DNA of 20,616 bases from Chara braunii. Its lineage: Eukaryota; Streptophyta; Charophyceae; Charales; Characeae. The translations under genes were made by a program, and so were the position numbers. Positions 1 to 9,037 of the stretch are shown here, in pieces. The notes beneath the pieces are model-generated. The model was not told where the DNA came from. It saw nothing but the letters and a program-made list of their open reading frames with translations, and searched no databases. The number at the start of each line of letters is the position of its first letter. Position 1 is the first letter of the stretch. The stretch is taken from the NCBI GenBank assembly GCA_003427395.1, contig BFEA01000036.1, forward strand, positions 1,156,299-1,176,914, read 5' to 3'.

Positions 1-89
<89 letters not shown>
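1..89. repeat. (AG)n microsatellite at the left end of the window
   Basis: Uninterrupted AG dinucleotide array reaching the first base of the window. A second array follows at 130-185 after a 40-base GC-rich interruption, and a third closes the window. The array probably continues outside, so its true length is unknown. Confidence 0.98.
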
Positions 90-91
<2 letters not shown>

Positions 92-128
92 CCGCCGTAG
101 CGGACGGCGGCCAGAGCCGGCAAGGTCG

Positions 129-129
<1 letters not shown>

Positions 130-185
<56 letters not shown>
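130..185. repeat. (AG)n microsatellite, second tract
   Basis: AG array separated from the first one by a short GC-rich segment (90-129). The two tracts look like one array split by an insertion or by diverged sequence. Confidence 0.97.
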
Positions 186-187
<2 letters not shown>

Positions 188-2067
188 GTAAGGGCGATGG
201 CGGTGGCGCTCACCGTCGTCGCAGTGGCCGGAAGTTTGCTTCAGGCCGCACGTCGGATTTGCACGGGTACCGGTCGCCCGTCCGCGCGGTCGCTGCCTCC
301 GAAAACCAGCCACGGACGACTGTTGGTCCGACGGTGGCCCGCCACACTGCTGCCGGTACCGTTTCCACTTCCGGCCTGCCTACGTTGGACTGGAAATGGA
401 CCGAGACCCGCCTTTTCCCGTTTTTTTTTGTTTTTTTTTGGGAAAATTTTTGCATTTGCCGAACCTACCTGACGTCCGAAGTCTGCGGGGAAAATGGAAA
501 AACTGCCAGTTTCCTTAATCTCCCAACAGTGACACAGGTACTAGTGGTTTAAAGGTTGTCTTTTTAACAATGTCGGGAAATGGGCCCGACGTCCCTTACG
601 AAATAGTAACAGCCACAAGCTAGCTCCCTGCTACTCCGGCCGGGTGCAAGGCTGGGCTGCAGACACCAAACAAAACTCAACCAGAAATGAGTATCGCTAA
701 AGCTACTGCCTATTCCTTATATTCAACAATCAAAACAGTTAACAGTATTCCTTGGTCCAGAAGCAAAACAGCAATCAGACTAGTCAAAAACCGAGAGGGA
801 TTCAAAAAACAAAAAAAATCAGCATTCCCTAACCCTGTCAAGTGCAGGGACGGGGCAGTATGCAAAGAGTCAGCATAACTGTATCTCATGACACCTCTAC
901 AAGAAGATCCGAAAGCGTTGGAAAAGCTTATGAAAAGCTTCTGTCTCTTAGGAAGTTTTTCATGCATGAAAAAAAAAAAAGAGAAAAACAGGCCTCCAAC
1001 GAGGAAACATGAGGGAGCCGCATCCGTAAGCAGGTGTGATATCTGCTACACGTTGCAAAAGCTTTCGCGCAAAGCTAGTGAATGTACAAATGTAGGAAAA
1101 AAAGAAAGATAGACAACAATAATTCTGTGGGTGTTGGCAGGGCATGTGTTGTGTGTTGCAAGTTGAGCTCTGTGTGGAAAGTTGAGTTGTTAGTGGAAAT
1201 ACATTATTTGGAATGGTGAAAAAGAAAAAATGGGTTATTTGTGGAGATTGGCCTGGGTGGTTGGGCGGGTAGAAAAAAAAATAAAAAAATAAAATGGAAC
1301 AAGCAATGATTTCTGGGGATTGATCTTTGTTTGCAGATTTTGAAACTGTGTGTGGCAAAGATGCTCGAATTGTCTAACTGTTGGATCTTCAATGGTGTCA
1401 ATATTTATCGAACCAAGATTACCATGGATACAGTAACGTTCTCACGACTAGTGGATGTTCTCCTATTGTCACCGTAGTGTCGCTGGTCGCAATTGTTATA
1501 TAGGCTCTCAGGAGGAGCACAGTTTTTTTTTTTTTTTTTTTTTTTTTACAGAGAATATTATTTTAAACCCGGAAAACAGGTCTGCTGATCTTCACATGAA
1601 TTTTGTGGTCACCCAGGGCTGAGAAAGGCATCCTTGGCCAGTGCCATCCCCAACCAACGCTATCTACCTTTTGAGATCCGGGCATCAGTGACATCATAGG
1701 CTCTATATTACGTACTGCAACAAAGACCTAAAGACCAAAAGAAGGCCAAAAGGAAAAGCAAGACAACAAAGTCATCTGTTTCCTAGGCATTACCTCAGTG
1801 TTAGCGCAGGTGATTACTATTTCAAACAAACCTATTCTCTCTAACTATTTCAACAGTAATGTGATCCCTTCATTATTTATTCCATTATACAATGTAGGAA
1901 TACAGTTTATCATATCGTACATTGTACAGTCGTTATTCCATTATTTCTACAGTGTATCTTACGTCCTATCTTATTTATCTTATTCATGTATCAGTATACA
2001 TTTATGTCGGTATAAAGTTCTCATATGTTTCCAGTCGAATCTTTGAAGTCAAACACTATGTCTTGAA
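186..2067. other. Left flank, no supportable gene
   Basis: This stretch holds a GC-rich patch (about 190-480), A/T homopolymer runs (421-450, 970-980, 1273-1292) and mixed sequence after 1550. Short open frames on both strands overlap one another, are rich in Arg, Pro, Ser or Phe as expected from composition, and show no family signature. I see no tRNA, rRNA or convincing splice-bounded exon. Base composition shifts to AT-rich, with a G/T-rich plus strand, from about 1.8-2.05 kb, which marks the approach of the mobile element. I found no clean terminus. Confidence 0.6.
1523..1547. repeat. Poly(T) tract, 25 bases
   Basis: Run of 25 T residues. On the minus strand it could be the poly(A) tail of an old retroposed sequence, but I see no matching body or target duplication, so only the homopolymer is supported. 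Confidence 0.9.
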
Positions 2068-2754
2068 CTAATAGCAAAGAAAAAAATCTGAAAAATTTAA
2101 TGTGGGGAGAGTTCCCATTGTTGAAGTAATGATATAGAACCTCTGGAAAGATCCCCATCTCGCCATAAACCATTTGAGCGCTTTGTTTGTGCCTTGCTCC
2201 AAATAGTAATCATTGGGCTTGTACACTTGTCCTGGTTGCATCTCATCGAAAAAGAAAGATATCGTTTGATGTCGATTGTTTTCGTGTAATGCAAGTTTGG
2301 TTCGTCTTCCATTGCGATGTGGATGTAGTCGTTGATTCAATTTGTTGTTGAAAACTTTATTGATCTGCCTTGAAATAGGAGAGAAGGACAAACGAGGCAC
2401 GTATTGTTTTTGTTAGTTAAGGATATATGTTAAAGCAAATAATGCATTGAAAGCGATAATAGTTGTGGAAAGGTATCTATGATGAGTGATATTAGTTAGT
2501 AGAATTCTTGTTCTAGGATGAGGTGCATCCAAAAGACAAATCATGTCGTTGATGATGGCAATACGTATATTTTGAGAATTTGTTGGTGACGGTGTGATAT
2601 CTGCTAGGAAAATATATAATGATAAAGAAGTTGTAAAGTAATATGCGAAGTAAGAGATAATAATTTCTTCCTCGTCGATTTGGAATTCGTGTTATTGGTT
2701 GTGTTGTTGTAAATATGTGTGAAGATCGTTAAAAGAACAATGAAGAGTTGACAT
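2068..2754 (-). pseudogene. Unknown gene Z of the element, two in-frame stops
   Basis: Frame from an ATG at 2754 to a stop at 2068-2070, about 228 codons, interrupted by only two codons, both TAA (2692-2694 and 2413-2415). In sequence this AT-rich a random frame should show stops far more often, so the whole stretch was probably one gene. The first part has a run of acidic residues (IDEEE) and hydrophobic, Ile/Leu/Tyr-rich stretches. The second part is more polar, with basic residues followed by the segment FDEMQPGQVYKPNDYYLEQG. I do not recognise a family. It is the last gene of the minus-strand series, after Y. A pyrimidine-rich stretch ending in AG near 2372-2380 could instead be a splice acceptor, in which case 2068-2370 would be a separate exon. 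The translation is clear but the function is unknown. Confidence 0.55.
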
Positions 2755-3318
2755 TGTATATGAAGATCGTATATGGATGATACCTGAAAAAAATAAAACG
2801 ACAGATATAAGAAAAATAGTCATTCGTATGTAGCAATCAAAAAATGATTTGAGATAATGCAAATAAAGAGGTTGATTGGGTTGATTGTTATATGTAGATT
2901 TTTTTTTTTAATTATTAATAAAATTATATGAAAGAAGAAGTAAATGTAATTAATAGGAGTGGCAAAGAAGATGGGTATTTGAGATAAATTATGTTGATTT
3001 GGAGAATATATTTATAATTGTTAGAGTTATTATAAATTGAAAGAAGGAAAAAATAGGAAGGAAGTAATTTTCAGTTGCTTGTTATTTATTATATTTTTTG
3101 GTTTTTTGTGTAAATGAAAACAAAATGAATTTTGTTGTTATTTATGAAATGAAATTTATATTTTTTTGTATATTCGTAGTATTTATTATAATATGAAGGA
3201 AGAAATGAAAAGAAAGGGGGAAAAGTATTGTTGTTTGTCATATATTATGTTTTTGGGTTTTGGTATAAATGATAGAAGATTTTTACCTTGTCATTTATGT
3301 GGCTGGATCTGCACCTTC
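2755..3318. other. AT-rich spacer between Y and Z
   Basis: About 560 bases, very AT-rich, with G/T/A-dominated plus-strand sequence and frequent stops in every minus-strand frame. A pyrimidine-rich tract ending in CAG (minus strand, around 2783-2796) lies just upstream of the Z start and could be a splice acceptor. No gene is supported. Confidence 0.5.
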
Positions 3319-3960
3319 TCAAGCGTCTGTAGTACTTGTAATTGAATTATGTGCAGAAGACAAATGCCCATTCGATGTCGAATGTATATGTTGCTGTGTA
3401 ATTCTGTCTGATGGAACAGGTTCCACCGATCTTCTGTTTGCATTAAAACAGGGATATTCGTTGTCGTTCCATATGTTGATTCGATGTCCCGTTGTTCGAT
3501 TGAATGTCGTCAGTGTTCCGATCGTCGGCAGTGTAAGCTCTTCGGCATAATTGTAGACCGTCCCTTTGCGTAGAAGCGATAATAGGTCGTTTTGTGTGTT
3601 GCCGTAAACGTTTGTTAATGTCCAATGCATGTCATCGACTTCGTTTTCTTGATTTATGTCAGTCAGTATCATGTCTATGACACGTGTATCTCTTGCCCAG
3701 CGTCATTTGAATTATACAAGATATCCAGTTTCTGTCACTTGCACCGATCCCGCAGGTTTTGGTCCCGTAATTTTTAGCTCCTCGATGAAATCTCGTAGCT
3801 CATACGTTGACCTATGAATGATGTGTGTCTTTGCACGTTTCTTTTCTCGTAAGCTCCTTGTTGCCTTGAGTATGTCTTCCATGCTGACCTTTTGGGGCTC
3901 GGGATTTGAAGCGTTCGAGTCGACAACTTTTGTTGGGGCGTATAACGTTCTAGATGCCAT
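3319..3960 (-). pseudogene. Unknown gene Y of the element, GC-richer than its neighbours
   Basis: One minus-strand frame runs from an ATG at 3960 (MASRTLYAPTK) to a TGA at 3319-3321, about 213 codons. It is interrupted only by a TAA at 3712-3714 and a TGA at 3703-3705, three codons apart. It can be read as one gene with two nonsense mutations or as two adjacent small ORFs (82 residues, then about 118 from the Met at 3672). The first part is basic and charged, probably helical (SLREKKRAK, ELRDFIEELK). The second contains DDMHWTLTNVYG and INIWNDNEYPCF. I recognise no family. The patch of roughly 3.28-3.96 kb is clearly richer in G+C than the genes on either side, hinting at a different origin or less mutational decay. 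Confidence 0.5.
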
Positions 3961-4170
3961 AATCTGGATACAGAAGAAAAAGTATGAGTTATTATTTGTA
4001 TAGAAGAAGAAAATAAAATATATAAATGGCATAGGAATAAAGAAGGAGGGATGCAAGATAGAGGGAAAAATGGAAGCAAAGGGGAAGTAAAGAAAAGGTT
4101 GTATATTAAATGTGTGGGTATTTATATATATGATTTAATGTTTTGTATTATATTTTTAGGAATAACGCTA

Positions 4171-5173
4171 TTATTCAATTTCATAGGATTGGAAAGCAAG
4201 TAGTGCTAAATCGTTGCCATTATGATGGACTCGAAAGGCTCGTCGAAATTCGGTAAAAGGTGTGAAGTGTCGAATGGAATGAGAAGGGAAATATGAATAT
4301 GAGACAGGACGTCGGACAACGTGATTAAATATATAATAAAACCATGGACCAGGGCCCCAAAGAAACCATTGTGCTAGGAAAGCAGGATTGTTAGGCATGT
4401 TTGACGCAAAGCGAATAGTATGTGGTTAAAAGGCTGACAAGTTGTGTTAATATATGTGAATCATAAGAATGATTGACGAGATATAATCGAAGTGAAGTTG
4501 CTCTATAACGAGCTAATTGTCTCGATACGGGAGTGAAAAAAGTGCAAATTGAAAGTGTGAAAGCATAGAATGCGATTCACAAATTTGTTCGATTAACTCT
4601 GATTTAGTTTAATAAAAATTCGTCAAAATCTTGTGTTGCAGCAAAAAATAGAGAATGTAATGGGATGTGATTCAATGTGATTAGTGAAAGAAAAGTAAAT
4701 GAAAAAAATGAATGCGACACTATTCTTATTGCTATAGCGTGATCAATGATGAAAAATGTTATGTGTTCAGAACGAAATGTCATTAATGCAATGTGACGTA
4801 AAAAATGAAAAAATTGTCTTGCATTTGGTGGCGATTGGTATGAAGAATGATATGTGTGTTGTGCTCTGGTGACTTCAGCAGGGTTATAGTGATGAACTAA
4901 AAGGGGGAAAGGAGTTAAATTTGCATGAAAAAGATCTATAATAAAGAAATCATCGAGTGCTGGTGCAATTATCGGGTTTTGAATGTTAGAGTATCTTTCA
5001 CGTGTATATGCGATTTTGAATCCTTCGAATATATGTTCAAAGGGAATGAATGTATTGGGTTGATGAGTAGCAAAGGGTGGATAATAATCTTGAAGAACAT
5101 GTTCAAAAGAATGTGCATCTCTTGATCGCAAATAATGTATAAACATATGTCCAGTGCTTGATGATGCATCCAT
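4171..5173 (-). pseudogene. Unknown gene X, left copy (decayed)
   Basis: About 334 codons from an ATG at 5173 (MDASSST) to a stop at 4171. One frame is followed from 5173 to about 4403, with a TAA at 4604-4606 and a TGA at 4577-4579. A frame change near 4403 then gives the C-terminal part, NPAFLAQWFLWGPGPWFYYI. The reading path is confirmed by the right copy at 13329-14316, which shares the opening MDxxSST, NPI(I/V)AP(A/S)LDDFF, HYNP(A/I)EVTR, FLRH, RVNRTN, NHSYD, the NPAFL-W-GPWFYYI block, and FRR-FRV near the end. The protein is rich in Phe, Tyr and His with hydrophobic stretches. I recognise no domain; it is not the RPA or OTU accessory protein known from some Helitrons. It lies about 240 bases downstream of the RepHel gene. 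Confidence 0.75.
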
Positions 5174-5415
5174 TTCAGCAATAACGATTTGCAAGATGAT
5201 TTGTTTTTGTTTGTTTGAAAATGTACACAAAACAAACATGTAGATGAAATGGTTAGAAGCATGATCAAAATTTTGATTGCAACGATAATATTTTTAAAAG
5301 ACGAATATATATATTTGCATGTGGATTGTATTATAGAATATGAATCATTCAATATATATTTTTTTTGAAGATTTTTTTTTTTTTTTAAGTTATATTATAA
5401 ATTCAGGTGAAGAAG
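5174..5415. other. Spacer between RepHel gene and X, with A-rich tract
   Basis: About 240 bases of AT-rich DNA. On the minus strand, about 30 bases past the RepHel stop, there is a run of about 15 A residues (plus-strand T at 5372-5386). It is probably homopolymer noise typical of this element and is not proof of retroposition. Confidence 0.5.
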
Positions 5416-6010
5416 TTATGAACAGTTATATAAAGGTGGTATTGGGAATGAAAGATGTGGATATGGAATTATAGTTTTTAGAGTTTTTGTGATAAGTTCA
5501 TCGTGTATTAAAGATATGTAGAATGGTATATCTGATTGACTGAAACGTGCAACGTGTGGAAGAGGTGGTCTTAAGAGTAGATGGCGTGTCATGAGGAGTA
5601 TGAAAACTCCACAATCATAGAAGTTAGTTTGTTTTGGTTCACAAAGATTGCAGGGTATATTTGTTATCGTTGAAAGAAAATTTGTTCGATGTTGAAACCA
5701 AAAAATCATATTTTGAAAAAAACGATTGTCAGAAGAACTAGAACTATCATAGAAGAAAAATAAGCAATTTTTTAAGTCAATATAACCAAGTGCCCAATGA
5801 TTACCATGCAAATGAAGAGGCATGAGAAAATGATCATACGTTTCTAGTGGACTCGATCGGTGGCGTGCATCGAGATGATGATCTGTAAAGGTATAATTGC
5901 GATGTGCAATACCAGCAGAATATGAAAAACTATTTGTTGTGAATACAGAAGGGAAAGTCTCAATTAATAAATCCATATAATCGTCAATGGGTACATCTGA
6001 TAGTCATGTT
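5416..6010 (-). other. Ulp1-like (C48) cysteine protease domain in frame with RepHel
   Basis: Papain-like cysteine protease of the Ulp1/SENP type, a family that cleaves SUMO-like conjugates or polyproteins. The triad is visible: His in GNHWALGYID (codon 5797-5799), Asp in FFFYDSS (5746-5748) and Cys in NFYDCGVFILL (5611-5613). The oxyanion Gln is in EPKQTN (5629-5631). The domain begins before the Met at 5976: LSDVPIDDYMDLL matches the family's WLxDxxI start, and the Trp position is a TGA (6004-6006). The reading frame is the same as that of the helicase and linker, with a TAG at 6073. I therefore read it as the C-terminal part of one polypeptide. A separate downstream gene using Met 5976 is possible but would lack the domain's first strand. 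Confidence 0.88.
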
Positions 6011-6300
6011 GTGTAGTGAATAATGTGATATTTGCATTGTGAAGATAGTTGTGCAGTGTTTGAAGGTGGATCCTATGAGAGAATTGGAAGAGGAGAATCT
6101 ATTGATGGAAGTTCATTGTTATTTGAGTTAGAAGGTGGTTGTACAAATATCGATGAGACGATAGGTAGATGAGAAAAAACATTATTTGATAATGTATGAT
6201 TTTTATTTGATTTATTAGATGTATGAGATAGGACATTAAAAGGGGTGTTTTGAAAAGAGGTTGATGGAAAGTTTTCTATATAAAGATTATGAGAAAGAAA

Positions 6301-6408
6301 TTCATTTGCTGAAGTTTCAAGACGTATGTGTTCTTTAAGAATAACATCAGGAGGTTCATTTGCTGAAGTTTCAAGACGTATGTGTTTTTTAAGAATAACA
6401 TCAGGAGG
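6301..6408 (-). repeat. 54-bp tandem duplication in the RepHel coding sequence
   Basis: Two adjacent 54-bp units (6301-6354 and 6355-6408) differ at a single base. The unit is 18 codons, so the duplication preserves frame and gives two copies of an 18-residue segment beginning PPDVIL. They differ only as LKKHIRL versus LKEHIRL. It lies just after helicase motif VI, at the start of the linker to the protease. Confidence 0.95.
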
Positions 6409-6409
6409 T

Positions 6410-8100
6410 TTGAAGTATGAACAAATTTCATTGGTTAGTGGTTTGAGACAAAATAAAGCAAACCTATTTATCACACGATAAACAATGATATAACCTTCTT
6501 GTGGAACATTATGTTTAGTTTTTTTTTTCTCAGAAGATGCTATCCATTCGGCGACTATTTGGCAAGATGATGTTTCTTCCTAGATTTTGTAAATAATAAA
6601 TGAGATTGCAAAAATGAAAGGAAATTGTAAAGGACGAAGAGTACAAGTTCTTTGAGGCATACCTCGCGTAGTAGGGAGTGCAATTGTGATGGATTTATGA
6701 CTTTGTTGTCGAAAAACAGGACAAATATCTTTTGGTAAATTTTTGGTGATTGAGGATGGGAGTTATTCAAATGACGATCGATTTGGGACATGAACACAAA
6801 CAAGGTCAGGTGCACAACTTGGAAGCAATACGTGTATATTTATATTTTTGTCATTGAAAATGAAAAATGTAGTATCAATTGGAAATTGTAGTGAATGCAA
6901 ATTTCTAAATGTTCCATTAGCAATTCCTCGAGATGGATCGACATTTTGTGGAAAAGTGATTGACATACCTGGTAGAAGATCAAGAAAATGTCCAAATCTA
7001 TCTAATTTGTTATCTGGCAACGACATGATATATTCAATGTCATGAACATCTTTGTTTTTTAATGCATTTTTAAAGTCAACAATTATACGAACAGGATAAT
7101 GATCATTTTGTAATTGTTTGCATAAGGTATGCATGTATGTATGTATGACGTTAACACGATTATCGTTATCGGGTGCAACGAATACAGGATGACAATTTGG
7201 TTTAAGATTGATTAATTGTGTTATAGAACTGTTTTGGAATTTGGTAATCAATCTATTATTGATAATGTTAAGAAATTCGTTAGTTCATATTCTGAATCTA
7301 GCATTTTTGCAATGTGTACCCCATTCAGTATCTTTTTTAAATTGTTCTGAATCGGTTAATATTATGACAGTTGAAAATAATCTTCATAGTTTGAATGTTT
7401 CATGATCGGAAGATGTGTGTGCAAGTTTTAGAGACGGTTCATGGAAAACCGGTATGCCTTTGACTGGTGGCATTTGGAAGATATCACCGGATGCAAGTAT
7501 ATGAATGCCTCCGAATAGAATATCTAGTTTTTGTGCATCACGTAGTGCAATATCTACACGTACAAAATCGGATTTGTTCATCATACTGAATTCGTCAATG
7601 ATTAAATAGATAATTCAGCTGTAAAACCAAGTATGCCTTTTAATTGTGTTTTTCGACGATCAAAATAACAATTTTGTTTAAGGTAATGCATTCCAATCCA
7701 GATGTGAAATGTAATTCCAGAAATTCTTACTGCTGCTTTTGCTGTCATTGCAGTTTTTGCAATGTTTTTTTAATGTAACTATTTTTCGGCAAACATTTGA
7801 ATAGCAGAAATGATATGCGATTTACCAGTACCACCTTCACCTATAAGGAACATTAGAAGTTGTTGTTTTTGTATAGATTCTGATATATTTTGTAATGAGA
7901 TTGGTTTTTATGTGGTTTTATCAAAAGTTTATGTTAGCCAAGTATTTAATCATGCATTTGCAAGTAAAACGAAAGCAAGATGTTGTTTTTTCTTTGACGA
8001 ATAATGTTGATAAATTTTAGATATTGTGGGGAAAAGAGGTATAGGAGAAAAAAATGGTTCAAAAGTTTGTGTTTTAATGGATTTATGTGGTTGAAGTGCT
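6410..8100 (-). other. RepHel Pif1-family helicase segment
   Basis: Superfamily 1B (Pif1-like) helicase domain expected to unwind DNA 5' to 3' during transposition. The motif order is complete. A segment with QHLAFVLLANA resembles the pre-Walker Q region. Walker A, GEGGTGKS, is at 7818-7841. ISGITFHIWIG lies near 7690. Walker B, LIIDEFSMM, is near 7580-7605. FGGIHILASGDIFQMPPVKG is at about 7450-7515. LPGMSITFPQNV and IANGTF precede a QFPFIFAISFIIYK segment, where a TAG (6580) falls at the place of the Gln expected in the KSQG-type motif. The YIIVYRVINRFAL block (about 6450-6495) stands where YVAxSR motif VI belongs. Eight in-frame stops and one frameshift (near 7603) lie within it. Confidence 0.93.
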
Positions 8101-9037
8101 TCTGTAATGAGTTCAATACGAGTTGGTGAAGGTATATCGTTCCAGCTTTGAGTTGAATTTGGTATTTTATATGATATAAACGGTTTTGTTTTTGTGCATG
8201 ATAAAGCTGTATCAATATTGGATATTTTTTGTTGTGTGTAAATGGATGTTGGAGATGAAGTAGAATTATATAATTCTTATATAATTGTAGTGTTTAAAAT
8301 ATAGATGGTGTCTTAGTTTTGTAATATGATGTAAATCGTTATGTTCTTGTATTAATGTAGAATTGATCATTGGAATGTATTGTTCTTCATTTTGATTTTG
8401 TTCATTTAATGTATCATATAGAGTATCATCATCGGATGGAGAATAAAATGTAGAATCCTCGTCGCTTAATTGATTTCATGAGCAATTTGATTTTTTCATC
8501 GTGTTCATTTTGTTCTGTAGGTTGAATAGGTCGGTTTTTTGTATTTCATTTGCACGTTCACGAGCGACATGGTAATCTTGCATTTGTAAATATATATTTT
8601 GAACAAATAGAAGAATTATTTAATAAAAAGAAACAAAGGCGTCATGCTTATTTTCGTTGTCAGATATTAAATCAGATAGTTGACGAAATGATTTGAATAA
8701 TAATAGAGATAGTTGAGCATGTTTTGTCTTACTATTTTCATCTGTGCAGGTTTGAAAATAAGGTATGCACATAGAATAAGGAATTACAGGTATACATGGA
8801 TATTTATATTGGCTCAAACATTTGTTTTGATATAATAGGCGACTCTCTAGAAAACAATATATGTTATCTGATGTGAAGATTTTTTTCGAACAGTAATATT
8901 GCATTCAAATTCATAAAGAGATATGTCTGTAAGTATTTCTGCTCGATAAATATAACCATCGAGTGGATGAGAAATAATATATGTGTTATTTGTTTTTTGT
9001 AGAGTGCAAATGGTATCGTTGTCGTTTAGAATTTGTG

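Noticed and set aside
197-552. Arg/Pro-rich frames on both strands in the GC-rich patch of the left flank
   Set aside because: They overlap each other on both strands, have no motif, and run into a T-rich tract. This is expected by chance in GC-rich sequence.
7810-8004. Plus-strand open frame across the helicase region
   Set aside because: It is the antisense of the Walker A region (7818-7841). The minus strand carries the recognisable motif.
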